DNA from: Terriglobia bacterium
GTDB taxonomy: Bacteria > Acidobacteriota > Terriglobia > JAJPHL01
NCBI GenBank assembly: GCA_021325275.1
Contig: JAJPHL010000014.1
Coordinates: 1 to 64,000, forward strand
Length of the DNA stretch: 64,000 nucleotides
Direction: 5' to 3'
Below the pieces are notes generated by a model. That model was not told the origin of the DNA and did no database searches. It saw only the letters and a list, made by a program, of their open reading frames with translations. Below, one piece after another: positions 10,176 through 19,179 of the stretch (within the stretch, counting starts at the first letter, position 1; each line of letters opens with the position of its first letter). The position numbers were made by a program, and so were the translations under genes.

Positions 10176-10345
10176 ACACAGAGCGCACAGAGAACGCAGA
10201 GGGCACGGAGAAAAACAACCGCCAAGCTAATAGGATGCACAAGTTTTACAGGATGCTCGCTCCTCATCCTGTTCATCCTGTCTGTCCTGGCGGATCGTTC
10301 TTGTTTTTCTCTGTGTCCTCGGCGTTCTCGGTGTGCTCCGTGGTA
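10176..10345. repeat. Long imperfect palindrome with CACAGAG and AGGATG repeats
   Basis: The outer arms are about 42 bases each (about 10176-10219 and 10297-10345). Read as reverse complements they match at most positions: both have CAC-GAG-type units followed by GAGAAAAACAA. The inner arms carry AGGATG-type units on the left and CATCCTGTTCATCCTGT on the right. The whole element lies between the GH3 gene and gltA. It shares its inner part with the element at 3622-3700. An RNA from it could fold into a very long hairpin. It is most likely a dispersed miniature or REP-like repeat. Confidence 0.7.
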
Positions 10346-10357
10346 ACCGGCTCGGTG

Positions 10358-11635
10358 TCAAGGCCGCGCCGGGACGTCGCGTAGCGCCTTCCCCGTGTAG
10401 ACCTGTCGCGGGCGCGCGATCTTCTGTTCCGGATCGGTGATCATTTCTTCCCATTGCGCAAGCCACCCGACGGTGCGCGGGATCGCGAAAAGCACCGTGA
10501 ACATCTCGGGACGGAAGCCCAGCGCTTGATAGATGATGCCCGAGTAGAAATCCACGTTCGGATACAGTTTGCGCTGTACGAAGTAATCGTCTTCCAGAGC
10601 GATGCGCTCGAGTTCCAGTGCGATATCGAGCTTCGGATTCCGTCCCGTCACTTCGAAGACGCGCTCCGCCGCCCACTTCAGGATGCGCGCGCGCGGATCG
10701 TAATTCTTGTAGATGCGGTGGCCGAAGCCCATCAACTTGCCTTTGTTGTTCTTCACCGCGGCTACGTACGCCGGTACTTTGTCCTTCGACCCGATCTCGT
10801 CGAGCATGCGCAGCACCTGCTCGTTGGCTCCGCCGTGCAGCGGACCATACAACGCCGCCGCGGCCGCCGCCGTCGCGACAAAAGGATCGGCCTGCGAACT
10901 GCCCACGCCGCGCATCGCGCTGGTCGAGCAGTTTTGCTCGTGATCGGCGTGCAGGATGAACAAAATGTCGAGAGCGCGCGCGATCGCCGGATTCGGCTTG
11001 TACACCGGCTCCGTCATCTTCCAGAGCATATTCATGAAGTTTTCGGTGTAGGTGAGCGAATTGTCGGGATAGACGTACGGCAATCCCATGCTGTGGCGAT
11101 AGGTGTACGCCGCGATCGTCGGAACCTTGCTGATGGCACGCAGCACTTCCAGCTTGCGAACTTCGGGATCGAGAACTTTTTTCGCTTCGTTATAAAACGT
11201 GGAGAGCGCCGCCATGGTGCTGATGAACATGCCCATGGGATGCGCGTCGTAGTGAAATCCCTCCATGAACTTCTTCACGTTCTCGTGCAGCATCGTGCGG
11301 CGCATCAAATGCTCGTTCCAATCCTGGGCCTGATCCGGCGTCGGCAACTCGCCGTTCAGGATCAAGTACGCCACCTCGGGAAAGGTGCATTTTTCCGCTA
11401 ACTGCTCGATGGGATATCCGCGATATCGCAAAATGCCCTTGTCGCCGTCGATGTAGGTGATGGAACTGCGGCACGCCGCCGTGTTCGTGTACGCCGGATC
11501 GTAGGACATCACGCCGAAGTCGTCGGGGTTGGTCTGGATTTGGCGCAGGTCGATCGCGCGAATGTTGCCGTCGTGAAGCGCAAGCGTGTAGGTTTTGCCG
11601 GTGCGATTGTCGGTAACGGTTAAGGTGTCGGGCAT
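10358..11635 (-). CDS. gltA: Citrate synthase
   Basis: 425 aa, the usual length of the hexameric bacterial type. Catalytic residues align with the family: His267 in GPLHGGANE, His306 in GFGHRIYKN and Asp362 in NVDFYSG. The ADHEQNCST segment and the C-terminal RTVGWLAQWEEM segment are also characteristic. It condenses acetyl-CoA and oxaloacetate to citrate in the cytoplasm, the entry step of the TCA cycle. It is the only obvious central-metabolism gene in the window and stands alone, facing away from the plus-strand gene at 11708 across 72 bases. The start ATG at 11635 gives a normal N-terminus. Confidence 0.98.
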   Translation of the reverse strand: MPDTLTVTDNRTGKTYTLALHDGNIRAIDLRQIQTNPDDFGVMSYDPAYTNTAACRSSITYIDGDKGILRYRGYPIEQLAEKCTFPEVAYLILNGELPTPDQAQDWNEHLMRRTMLHENVKKFMEGFHYDAHPMGMFISTMAALSTFYNEAKKVLDPEVRKLEVLRAISKVPTIAAYTYRHSMGLPYVYPDNSLTYTENFMNMLWKMTEPVYKPNPAIARALDILFILHADHEQNCSTSAMRGVGSSQADPFVATAAAAAALYGPLHGGANEQVLRMLDEIGSKDKVPAYVAAVKNNKGKLMGFGHRIYKNYDPRARILKWAAERVFEVTGRNPKLDIALELERIALEDDYFVQRKLYPNVDFYSGIIYQALGFRPEMFTVLFAIPRTVGWLAQWEEMITDPEQKIARPRQVYTGKALRDVPARP

Positions 11636-11707
11636 GGCGATAACAGCAAATTCTCCCCAACAAGTGTAACAGCTTGACGTGGGGCGCGGTACACCGGATC
11701 ATGGGCT

Positions 11708-12964
11708 ATGCGACTGTTTTCCGTTTGCACGGCCCTGGCGACCGCCCTTCCGCTTTTCGCGCAAACGAATGTTACGCCGCCGCAACCGCCGGCCGCTGCG
11801 CCCCAGAGTTGGATCGACCAAAGCACGGGCCATCGCGTCGTGCGCCTCACCGACGAGCCGGGCAGCGCCACGTTGTACTTCAATCAAAACTGGTTCACGC
11901 CCGACAACAAGAAGCTGGTGTTCAGCTCCCGCTCAGGCATCTACACACAGGATCTCGCGACGCACGAAACGAAGCGCGTGGTGGAAGGCGGCGCGCGGCT
12001 GATTGAAGTGGGTCACAAAACGCCGAGCGTCTACTACACGCGCAGCGGGGCGATTTTCTCCACCAACGTCGAGACCGGTGCGACGCGCGAAATCGCCAAG
12101 CTGCCGCCGCGCGGCGGTGTGGCCACTGTGAATGCCGACGAAACGCTGATCGCGGGCACGTACACTGAAACGGCGGGACCCGCCGGCAACGCCTACGCGT
12201 CGCCCGAGCAGCGCCCGCAACAACAACCGCTCGAACAGCCGCCCAACAAGGGACAAATGATGGAAGAACGTCTCGCGGCGCACATTCCCATGGGAATGTT
12301 TGTCATCGACGTGAACACCGGCGAGTTGAAAACCATCCATCGCGCTACCGACTGGCTGAATCATTTGCTTTTTTCGCCCACCGATCCCACGCTGCTGATG
12401 TTTTGTCACGAAGGACCGTGGCACAAGGTCGATCGCATCTGGACAATCCGCACCGACGGTTCGCAACTCACGAAAATCCACACCCGCACCATGGCCATGG
12501 AGATTTTCGGCCACGAATTCTGGAGCATCGACGGCTCCACGATTTATTACGATCTGCAAACGCCGCGCGGCGAAGATTTTTGGCTGGCGGCGTATAAAGT
12601 CGCGACGGGCGAACGGACTTGGTATCACATGCAGCGCAACGAATGGTCGATCCACTTCAATGTGACGGCGGACGGCACGCTATTCTGCGGCGACGGCGGC
12701 GACCCGGGCCAGGTCGCCAAGGCACCCGACGGCGAATGGATCTACTTGTTTCGCCCGGAACTGCTGCGCAATCAAGGTGTGGACGATAAGACGCTGGTGC
12801 GTCCCGGTGTTTTTCACGCGGAAAAACTGGTGAACATGTCGAAGCATCAATATCATCTCGAACCGAATGTGCGTTTTTCGCCCGATGCCAAATGGGTGAT
12901 TTTCCGCTCCAATATGTTTGGACCGACGTATGTGTTTGCGGTCGAGGTGAAAAAGGCGGAGTAA
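11708..12964 (+). CDS. Oligogalacturonate lyase-like (PL22-type) exported beta-propeller
   Basis: 418 aa with a signal peptide (MRLFSVCTALATALPLFAQ). The body is a seven-bladed propeller with the features of the PL22 family: TGHRVVRLTDEPGSATLYF near the N-terminus, SPTDPTLLMFCHEGPWHKVDRIW in the middle, GHEFWS, and a His-rich segment (KHQYHLEPNVRFSPD) near the C-terminus that matches the region holding the metal ligands in known enzymes. Those enzymes cleave short pectin fragments by beta-elimination and are usually cytoplasmic, so export here is a difference. Some relatives are annotated only as WD40/TolB-like, and activity is not proven. The start is fixed by the signal peptide. With the nearby GH3 enzyme it suggests plant polysaccharide use. 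Confidence 0.82.
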   Translation: MRLFSVCTALATALPLFAQTNVTPPQPPAAAPQSWIDQSTGHRVVRLTDEPGSATLYFNQNWFTPDNKKLVFSSRSGIYTQDLATHETKRVVEGGARLIEVGHKTPSVYYTRSGAIFSTNVETGATREIAKLPPRGGVATVNADETLIAGTYTETAGPAGNAYASPEQRPQQQPLEQPPNKGQMMEERLAAHIPMGMFVIDVNTGELKTIHRATDWLNHLLFSPTDPTLLMFCHEGPWHKVDRIWTIRTDGSQLTKIHTRTMAMEIFGHEFWSIDGSTIYYDLQTPRGEDFWLAAYKVATGERTWYHMQRNEWSIHFNVTADGTLFCGDGGDPGQVAKAPDGEWIYLFRPELLRNQGVDDKTLVRPGVFHAEKLVNMSKHQYHLEPNVRFSPDAKWVIFRSNMFGPTYVFAVEVKKAE

Positions 12965-12982
12965 CCCGCGCGACGCGTGGCG

Positions 12983-12988
12983 TATAAT
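12983..12988 (+). promoter_or_regulatory. Perfect TATAAT box seven bases before the S8 protease start
   Basis: A consensus -10 hexamer followed by seven bases and ATG at 12996. No ribosome site fits in the gap. Transcription starting about seven bases after the box would begin at the A of the start codon. This is the clearest leaderless-type start in the window. Confidence 0.6.
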
Positions 12989-12995
12989 CGGCGTC

Positions 12996-15986
12996 ATGCG
13001 GGTTAAGCACGTCCTGTTGTTCCTTCTATTCGCCTCTTTTCTTTTTGCCCAAAACCCAACGGCGGGTCGGCCGCATTCCCGTGCGACATTCAAGGCACGT
13101 ACGGCGACGCTCCCCGCTCCGCGATCGGTGATCGTCGTAATGAACGCGCCGGCTGCGGTGGAGATGCTTACAAAGACGGACCCGGCCGCGAATCACGCGC
13201 GCATTTTCTCCGCCGAGGGCCGCGACTTGCGCCAGGCGTTGCGCCAGGCGAAAGCGCCGCTCGTTGCACGGATCGCCACCCGGGGACTCGAAGTGCGTGC
13301 GCAAACCGAAACGGTGCTGAACGCCGTGATGATCGCCGACGCGACTCCCGAGGACCTCGAGTGGCTACGCGCGCAGCCGGAGGTGAAATCGGCGCGCGTT
13401 TCCGGACGCATGCACGTCATGATGGACGCCGCCGCGAATCTGGTGGGTGCGCCGCAAGTGTGGAGTCAAACAGGCGGTCAGGATCAAACCGGACGCGGCG
13501 TGAAGATTGCTTTGATCGATTCGGGTATCGACGTATTGCATCCGATGCTATCCGATAGCGGATTCGCCGCGCCGCCCGGTTTTCCGTGCTTCGACAATTC
13601 CACGAATCAGAAATACACCAACAATAAGGTGATCGTCGCGAAGAACTACGTTTGCCCGCTCACCGGCGACTGCATTGACTTCTTCGATCCGCTCGACCGC
13701 CAAGCCGGTGACGGATTGGGGCACGGCACGTTTACCGCGTCGATCGCAGGCGGACGCAGCGCGGCGGCGCCCGACGGTGCTACGATCGCCGGAATCGCCC
13801 CGGGCGCGTTTCTCGGCAACTACAAAGTTTTTTCTTCTCTCGGCTCGGGTGAGGACAGCGCGATCCTCACGGCGCTGGAAGATGCCGTCAACGACGGCAT
13901 GGACATCATCAGTTTCTCCGGCGGGGGCGGCGGCACGACGGCGTTCGTCGATTTGTACTCCGAGGTCACGCAAAACATCGCCGCGCTCGGCATCGTGACG
14001 GTGGTGGCGGCCGGTAATTGCGGTCCCTTCGGCGATTGCCAGGCCGGTGGCGACGCATCGATGTCGTCGCCGGGCTTGCTGCCGGAAGTGATCGCCGCCG
14101 GCGCATCGACAAATTCCCACATGGTGTCGCCGGTGCTGCAGATTCTTGGACCCGTACCTCCGCCGGCGAATCTCCAAGCCGTGACGTTTTTCGCCTCCGG
14201 CGTTTCGCCCATTTCGAAAACCATCGGTCCCGTCACGCTCGCCGACGGAGATCGCGTGGACTCGACGCAGAGGCTGTGCCGCGCCGCCACCAGCACCGCA
14301 CTGCAGGGCGTGTGGGCGCTGGTGGAACTGACCGACGCGTGTGACACCGATACGCAAATCGGATTCGCGTCGCGCGCCGGCGCGCTCGGCGTGATCTTCT
14401 ACGACAATTTCGACGAACCGCTCTTCGACATTTTCGATTTCACGACGAATAGCTCGATTCCTTCGGTCTACGTCACGTTGAACGACGGCGTGAATCTGAC
14501 AAACTTTCTCGCCCAGAACAGCGGCGTGACCGTGCAACTGAATCCCTTCACCGTGCTCGCGCAGAAGGCGGATCAGGTTTCCGACTACAGTAGCCGCGGC
14601 CCGACGGCAGATTTTTTGATCAAACCCGATCTCGTCGCGCCCGGCGACATGCTAGGCGCAGTGGAAACCATCGATCCGAACGGTCAGTTTTACGACGCCT
14701 CCGGATTCCTCTACGCGGCCGGCACGAGTTTGGCTACGCCGATGATCTCAGGCGCGGCGGCCGCGATCAAACAAGCGCATCCCGGCTATGCTCCGCACGA
14801 TGTTCGCAGCGCGCTCTCCGGCACGGCGTCACCGATTTCCGCGACGCAGGACGGCGCGCTGATTTCGGTCATGAACTCCGGCGGCGGGCGGTTGAATATT
14901 CCCGCCGCCATCGCCACAACGCTGGTTTCCGATCCGGCCGCGGTGAGCTTTGGCATGACGAGCCTAGGAACCGCGCCGGTAAACATGTCGGCGGCGGTGA
15001 AGTTGAAATGCACCGGAACCGTTTCTGAAACGTTTTCAATCGCGGCGACACCTTCGGTAAACATCAACGGAGTCACGTGGTCCACCGACAAATCCACGGT
15101 GACGCTTGCGGCCGGAGCCACCGCGACGATCAATGTGACGCTTGCGGCGGCCGGGCAATCGCAAGGAATCAGCGAAGGATTCGTCGTGCTGAAAAGCACA
15201 TCGACTGCGACGACACTGCGCATTCCATTTTGGGTGATGCTCGGACGACCGACGCTGGGGGTGAATGGCGTGGTCGACGCGGCGTCGTTTGGCCCGAAAA
15301 TCGCGCCCGGTGAAATGATCTCCGTGTTCGGGTCATCGATTGGCGGTGCGGGAGTCGGCGCAACGGCCATTCCTCTGCCGTACGAATTGAACCACGCACA
15401 GATTCTGCTGCTCGGCCGCGCCGACTTTCCGAGCGAACAATACGGCGGCGACGTTTTCGGCAGTCTGCCACTGTTCTTCGATTCCGCCGGACAAGCGAAC
15501 GTGCAACTTCCCTTGCAGATGACGCCCAATCGCTACGCCTGGATCATTTCAACAGTGCAAGGAATCCAGAGCAACGCGGTGACGTTTCAAGTGGTGACGG
15601 CTGCGCCGGCGATTTTCACCGCTACTGCAAACGGCGTCACGAGCGGCATTGTGTTGCACGCGAATTATCAGCCTGTAACGTCCTCGAGTCCCGCCGCGCC
15701 GGGCGAAGTGGTAACCGTGTACTGCACGGGATTAGGCGACGTGACACCCCAGCCGAATTTGGGCACAGCCGCGCCGGCGAGTCCAGTGAGCACAACCGTC
15801 GCGGCGACCACAGCGAGCGTCGCCGGCCAGACGGCTTCCGTGCAATTCTCGGGACTCGCGCCGCTTTACGTGGGTCTCTATCAAGTGAATGTGCAGATTC
15901 CCTCAGGCGTAGCGTCGGGCCCGCAATCATTGACCATTTCAGCCGCCGGCGCGACGAGCAAACCGGTGACCACGTTCATCAAGTGA
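12996..15986 (+). CDS. Subtilisin-like S8 protease with PA insert and TIGR03437-type C-terminus
   Basis: 996 aa with a signal peptide (MRVKHVLLFLLFASFLFAQ). A propeptide-like region covers about residues 40-140. The peptidase core has Asp175 (ALIDSGID), His243 (GLGHGTF), oxyanion Asn341 (AAGNCG) and Ser578 (AAGTSLATPM). The wide gap between Asn341 and Ser578 holds a protease-associated (PA) domain, as in C5a-peptidase-like enzymes. An Ig-like region follows. From about residue 754 there is the Solibacter-type extracellular domain (NGVVDAASFGPKIAPGEMISVFG), ending at the C-terminus. The enzyme is secreted or surface-held and degrades proteins; its natural target is unknown. The catalytic set is complete. 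Confidence 0.95.
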   Translation: MRVKHVLLFLLFASFLFAQNPTAGRPHSRATFKARTATLPAPRSVIVVMNAPAAVEMLTKTDPAANHARIFSAEGRDLRQALRQAKAPLVARIATRGLEVRAQTETVLNAVMIADATPEDLEWLRAQPEVKSARVSGRMHVMMDAAANLVGAPQVWSQTGGQDQTGRGVKIALIDSGIDVLHPMLSDSGFAAPPGFPCFDNSTNQKYTNNKVIVAKNYVCPLTGDCIDFFDPLDRQAGDGLGHGTFTASIAGGRSAAAPDGATIAGIAPGAFLGNYKVFSSLGSGEDSAILTALEDAVNDGMDIISFSGGGGGTTAFVDLYSEVTQNIAALGIVTVVAAGNCGPFGDCQAGGDASMSSPGLLPEVIAAGASTNSHMVSPVLQILGPVPPPANLQAVTFFASGVSPISKTIGPVTLADGDRVDSTQRLCRAATSTALQGVWALVELTDACDTDTQIGFASRAGALGVIFYDNFDEPLFDIFDFTTNSSIPSVYVTLNDGVNLTNFLAQNSGVTVQLNPFTVLAQKADQVSDYSSRGPTADFLIKPDLVAPGDMLGAVETIDPNGQFYDASGFLYAAGTSLATPMISGAAAAIKQAHPGYAPHDVRSALSGTASPISATQDGALISVMNSGGGRLNIPAAIATTLVSDPAAVSFGMTSLGTAPVNMSAAVKLKCTGTVSETFSIAATPSVNINGVTWSTDKSTVTLAAGATATINVTLAAAGQSQGISEGFVVLKSTSTATTLRIPFWVMLGRPTLGVNGVVDAASFGPKIAPGEMISVFGSSIGGAGVGATAIPLPYELNHAQILLLGRADFPSEQYGGDVFGSLPLFFDSAGQANVQLPLQMTPNRYAWIISTVQGIQSNAVTFQVVTAAPAIFTATANGVTSGIVLHANYQPVTSSSPAAPGEVVTVYCTGLGDVTPQPNLGTAAPASPVSTTVAATTASVAGQTASVQFSGLAPLYVGLYQVNVQIPSGVASGPQSLTISAAGATSKPVTTFIK

Positions 15987-16021
15987 TTTCGGCCGCCCGA
16001 ATTGCGTTATCGTAGAGAGTC

Positions 16022-17404
16022 ATGCCCACGCTCCTGGTCGTCGACGACGAAAAGTCGCTCTGCGAAATGCTCGATATCGCTTTCCGCAAGGAAGGCCATC
16101 GTGTCGAGACCGCCACGAGCGTGGAGCTGGCGCGCAAACGCCTGAAGTCGAATATCTACGACGCCATCGTCAGCGACATTCGCTTTCCCGAGGGCAGCGG
16201 ACTCGACGTTCTACAGCAGGCGCGCGAAACCGACGACGACGCCAAAGTCGTGTTCATGACGGCCGCCGCGACGCTCGACACCGCCGTACGCGCGCTGAAC
16301 ATGGGCGCGTTCGGTTACATCATCAAAACGCACAACCTGATCGATGAGTTGCGGCCGATGGTGAATCGCGCCGTGGAGATTCGCGCGATCCGCCGGGAAA
16401 ATCGCACTCTGCGCCGCGAACTGAAGCGCGGACTTGAGAATTTGCTAGGGCAATCGGCGGCCATGAAGGACTTGAAAGAATTGGTCGCCACAGTGGCGTC
16501 AACGGGGTCGACGATTTTGATTACCGGCGAAAGCGGAACGGGTAAGGAGTTGGTGGCGCGCGCGCTTCATGCCTGCAGTCCGCGGCGCGACGAGCCGTTC
16601 GTGTCGGTGAATTGCGGCGCGTTTCCCGAGACGCTGCTCGAGAGCGAGTTGTTCGGATACATGAAGGGATCGTTCACCGGCGCCACCAGCAATCGCCAGG
16701 GACTGTTTGAAGCCGCCAACGGCGGCACGCTGTTCTTGGACGAAGTCGGCGAAACCACGCCGGCCATGCAAGTGAAGCTGCTGCGCGCGCTGCAGGAGCG
16801 CTGCGTGCGTCCGCTGGGCGGCGCCGCGGAAGTGGCCGTGGACGTGCGCGTGGTCTGCGCGACGAACCGGGATCTTCAGCAGGCGGTGGCGGAAAAGACA
16901 TTTCGCGAAGATTTGTACTATCGCATCAACGTGATTCCCGTGGAATTGCCACCGCTGCGCGAGCGCCGCGAGGACATCCTGCCGCTGGCCACGCACTTCC
17001 TCGGACGTTTCCGCGAACGTATGAACAAACCTGTGTCGCGGATCGCGCAGAATGCGGCGGCGGCGCTCGAGCAGTACAACTGGCCGGGCAACGTTCGCGA
17101 ACTGGAAAACCTGATCGAGCGCGCCGTGGCCCTGAGCAAGACGGAAGAAATCGGACTCGACGCGCTCCCCGAGAAAGTCACCAACCCGGCGGAGTCCGCC
17201 GCGCCCTCGCTGCCGGCGCTCGGAGGAAACGATTTAGCCTTGCCGGCGGATGGTCTTGACCTGGAGCAAAAGATCGCCGAAGTGGAGAGCGGCTACATCC
17301 GCGCCGCCTTGAAGCAAGCCGACGGCGTGCGAACCAGAGCGGCCGAACTGCTGCGCATGAGTTATCGGTCGTTTCGTCACTACGCGAAAAAGTATCGGTT
17401 GTAA
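16022..17404 (+). CDS. Sigma-54-dependent response regulator (NtrC/PilR type)
   Basis: 460 aa. Residues 1-120 are a receiver domain with phospho-acceptor Asp52 (IVSDIRFP); the usual Lys-Pro after strand 5 is Lys-Thr here (YIIKTHN). The AAA+ domain has Walker A GESGTGKE at 169-176, a sigma-54 contact loop GSFTGA at 216-221 (usually GAFTGA) and Walker B GGTLFLDEVGE. The C-terminus is a Fis-type helix-turn-helix whose last residues (MSYRSFRHYAKKY) resemble PilR. It activates sigma-54 promoters when phosphorylated. No histidine kinase gene is adjacent. The next gene starts three bases after the stop, so the two may be co-transcribed. The TATCGT eight bases before ATG is a candidate leaderless promoter. 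Confidence 0.95.
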   Translation: MPTLLVVDDEKSLCEMLDIAFRKEGHRVETATSVELARKRLKSNIYDAIVSDIRFPEGSGLDVLQQARETDDDAKVVFMTAAATLDTAVRALNMGAFGYIIKTHNLIDELRPMVNRAVEIRAIRRENRTLRRELKRGLENLLGQSAAMKDLKELVATVASTGSTILITGESGTGKELVARALHACSPRRDEPFVSVNCGAFPETLLESELFGYMKGSFTGATSNRQGLFEAANGGTLFLDEVGETTPAMQVKLLRALQERCVRPLGGAAEVAVDVRVVCATNRDLQQAVAEKTFREDLYYRINVIPVELPPLRERREDILPLATHFLGRFRERMNKPVSRIAQNAAAALEQYNWPGNVRELENLIERAVALSKTEEIGLDALPEKVTNPAESAAPSLPALGGNDLALPADGLDLEQKIAEVESGYIRAALKQADGVRTRAAELLRMSYRSFRHYAKKYRL

Positions 17405-17407
17405 AGC

Positions 17408-17668
17408 ATGCCCGAGATCAGCCGCTTCTACGGGATCGTGATAACGATGTTCTACGCTGATCATCCGCCGCCGCATTTTCACGCCCGTTACGGCGAGCAA
17501 AAGGCGATTGTTGCGATTGATGACGGCGGCTTGCTGGTTGGTCATATCTCTGCACGAAGCTTACGGCTGATCCGAGAATGGCCTGAGCTTCACAAGACAG
17601 AGTTGACAGAGAATTGGAATTGCGCTCGTAGTAAGATGGCTTTGAAGGCCATCGAGCCACTGGAGTAG
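17408..17668 (+). CDS. DUF4160 protein
   Basis: 86 aa. The N-terminal half has the family signature: ISRFYGIVITMFYADH followed by PPPHFHARYG, then AIDDGGLLVG. The C-terminus is helical (REWPELHKTELTENW). Function is unknown. In many genomes DUF4160 and DUF2442 genes sit side by side and move together, and a toxin-antitoxin-like role has been suggested but is not settled. Here it follows the response regulator by three bases and precedes the DUF2442 gene by two, so all three probably share a transcript. Confidence 0.88.
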   Translation: MPEISRFYGIVITMFYADHPPPHFHARYGEQKAIVAIDDGGLLVGHISARSLRLIREWPELHKTELTENWNCARSKMALKAIEPLE

Positions 17669-17670
17669 TC

Positions 17671-17961
17671 ATGCTACAGGACATCGTCGAAGCTCGTCCG
17701 CTCAGCGAATACAAACTGTTTCTCCGTTTCGAGGACGGCGCAGAAGGAATTGTCGATGTGGCCCGAATGCTTCCGTTCGAGGGCGTCTTCGAACCGTTGC
17801 ACGACCTCGCGTGCTTTCGGCAAGTCCGCGTGAACCGCGAGACCGGATCAATCTCGTGGCCGAACGGCGCCGACCTTGATCCCGATGTGCTGTACTCGAT
17901 GGTGACGAACACTCCTCTGCCGTCCCTTGAAACGTCCGGCGCGACACAGCATCGCGACTAA
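17671..17961 (+). CDS. DUF2442 protein
   Basis: 96 aa. It matches DUF2442 in length and pattern: YKLFLRFEDGAEGIVDV, then FEPLHDLACFRQVRVN, then GSISWPNGADLDPDVLY. A GGAG precedes the ATG within the end of the DUF4160 gene. Function is unknown. The strict pairing with DUF4160 suggests that the two products interact. About 25 bases after the stop there is a small hairpin (CCCGC-ACGCGGG) that could end the transcript but lacks a T-run. Confidence 0.88.
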   Translation: MLQDIVEARPLSEYKLFLRFEDGAEGIVDVARMLPFEGVFEPLHDLACFRQVRVNRETGSISWPNGADLDPDVLYSMVTNTPLPSLETSGATQHRD

Positions 17962-18069
17962 GCACTCGACAATGAAAACCCGCACGCGGGAACCAGCGAC
18001 CAAGCTGCGGTGTCTGATCTTCCTTAAGCCGGCCAGTTGCTTCCCCGCCCGGCAAAAAAGGAGACCGCC

Positions 18070-18729
18070 ATGAATTGGCACGAAATGGCTACCCGCATGG
18101 GTGGCATTGCGTGGGGTGTCGTCGGAGTGATGTTCTGCATGTCGGCGTGGTCGATTGGTGTGATGATCGATCGTTGGATCGCGTTTTCCGCGTGCCGCAA
18201 GCAATCGCGCCTGTTCGCGCCCGCGGTGGCGGGCGCGTTGCGCGAAGGAAAGCTCGACGAAGCGGTGCAACTGGCGGCGCACTATAAGCGGAGTCACTTG
18301 GCGCGCGTGCTCGTCGGCGGATTGCAGGAATTTCAGGCGCATCAGGAATCGGCCGCGATTTCCGGATCGACCATCGACGCGAGCAAACGAGCCCTCGATC
18401 GCGCCCGGGCCATTGTGGAAGCGGAACTGGAGCGCGGACTCAGCGGTCTGGCGACCATTGGATCTACGGCGCCGTTCGTCGGACTGTTCGGCACGGTCGT
18501 CGGCATCATCGACGCGTTTCAAACCATCTACTCGGCGAAGGAAGTCGGCCTCGGCGCGGTGGCCGCCGGTATTTCCGAAGCGCTTGTTACAACGGCGATC
18601 GGCCTGTTTGTCGCCGTGCCGGCCGTGTGGATGTACAACTACTACTCGACGAAGATCAAGACGTTCAACGTGGAGATGGAAAACTCGTCGAGCGAATTGA
18701 TGGATTATTTCTTGAAACATTCCCAATAA
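18070..18729 (+). CDS. MotA/TolQ/ExbB-family proton channel protein
   Basis: 219 aa from the ATG at 18070, which has AGGAG upstream (AAAAAAGGAG); an earlier in-frame start is rejected. One membrane segment lies near residues 13-35. Two more bracket the family signature GLSGLATIGSTAPFVGLFGTVVGIIDAF (about 135-160) and ALVTTAIGLFVAVPAVWMY (about 175-195). The family forms the stator that uses the proton gradient to energise an outer-membrane process through TonB or TolA. The ExbD/TolR partner follows after 11 bases. No tonB, tolA, tolB or pal gene is adjacent, so ExbB and TolQ roles cannot be told apart. Confidence 0.93.
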   Translation: MNWHEMATRMGGIAWGVVGVMFCMSAWSIGVMIDRWIAFSACRKQSRLFAPAVAGALREGKLDEAVQLAAHYKRSHLARVLVGGLQEFQAHQESAAISGSTIDASKRALDRARAIVEAELERGLSGLATIGSTAPFVGLFGTVVGIIDAFQTIYSAKEVGLGAVAAGISEALVTTAIGLFVAVPAVWMYNYYSTKIKTFNVEMENSSSELMDYFLKHSQ

Positions 18730-18740
18730 GGAGAAGCGCC

Positions 18741-19154
18741 ATGGCCATCGCGACGACCAATAAGACCGGAGCGAACATCAACATGACACCGCTGATTGAT
18801 GTTCTGTTGGTGCTGCTAATCATTTTCATGGTGATCACGCCACTGATGCCGCAAGGTCTACCCGCGGAGTTACCGAAGCCCGCTTCGAAGCACCTTCCGA
18901 ACTCTGGAGACGCCAATCCAATTGTCATCCGCGTGGAAAAGGACGGGCGGTTGTCGATCAACCGTCAACCCATCACTGTGGAGGAACTCGGCTCGCGGTT
19001 GGCGAAGATCTACCAGACGCGCGCCGGGCGTGCGGCTTTTGTGGAAGGCGACGGCAGCCTGGAGTTTCATGAGATCGCGCGTGTGATCGATATCGCCAGG
19101 GGCGCGGGCGCAGATCGCATTGCGCTGATGACACTCGTCGACGTGCCATCTTAG
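18741..19154 (+). CDS. ExbD/TolR-family protein
   Basis: 137 aa from the ATG at 18741, preceded by AAGGAG. It has the short N-terminus, a single membrane segment starting with NMTPLIDVLLVLLIIFMVI that contains the conserved Asp of the proton path, and a periplasmic domain (VIRVEKDGRLSINRQPITVEEL...ARGAGADRIALMTL). It partners the upstream ExbB/TolQ protein in a proton-driven complex. Length and order match the family. Confidence 0.94.
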   Translation: MAIATTNKTGANINMTPLIDVLLVLLIIFMVITPLMPQGLPAELPKPASKHLPNSGDANPIVIRVEKDGRLSINRQPITVEELGSRLAKIYQTRAGRAAFVEGDGSLEFHEIARVIDIARGAGADRIALMTLVDVPS

Positions 19155-19165
19155 GAAGCCGGTGT

Positions 19166-19171
19166 TATATT
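19166..19171 (+). promoter_or_regulatory. -10-like TATATT box before the gene at 19180
   Basis: TATATT is followed by eight bases and GTG at 19180. The box lies between the exbD-like stop codon at 19154 and the start, and no ribosome site is visible, which is consistent with a leaderless mRNA. Confidence 0.45.
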
Positions 19172-19179
19172 GGGGCATC

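Noticed and set aside
10127..10276. N-terminal extension of the GH3 gene into the palindrome
   Set aside because: The extension lies before an ideal signal peptide and consists of repeat-derived sequence; the start at 10126 is far better.
18070..19154. Naming the motor pair specifically tolQ/tolR or exbB/exbD
   Set aside because: No tonB, tolA, tolB or pal gene is adjacent, and sequence features seen fit both.
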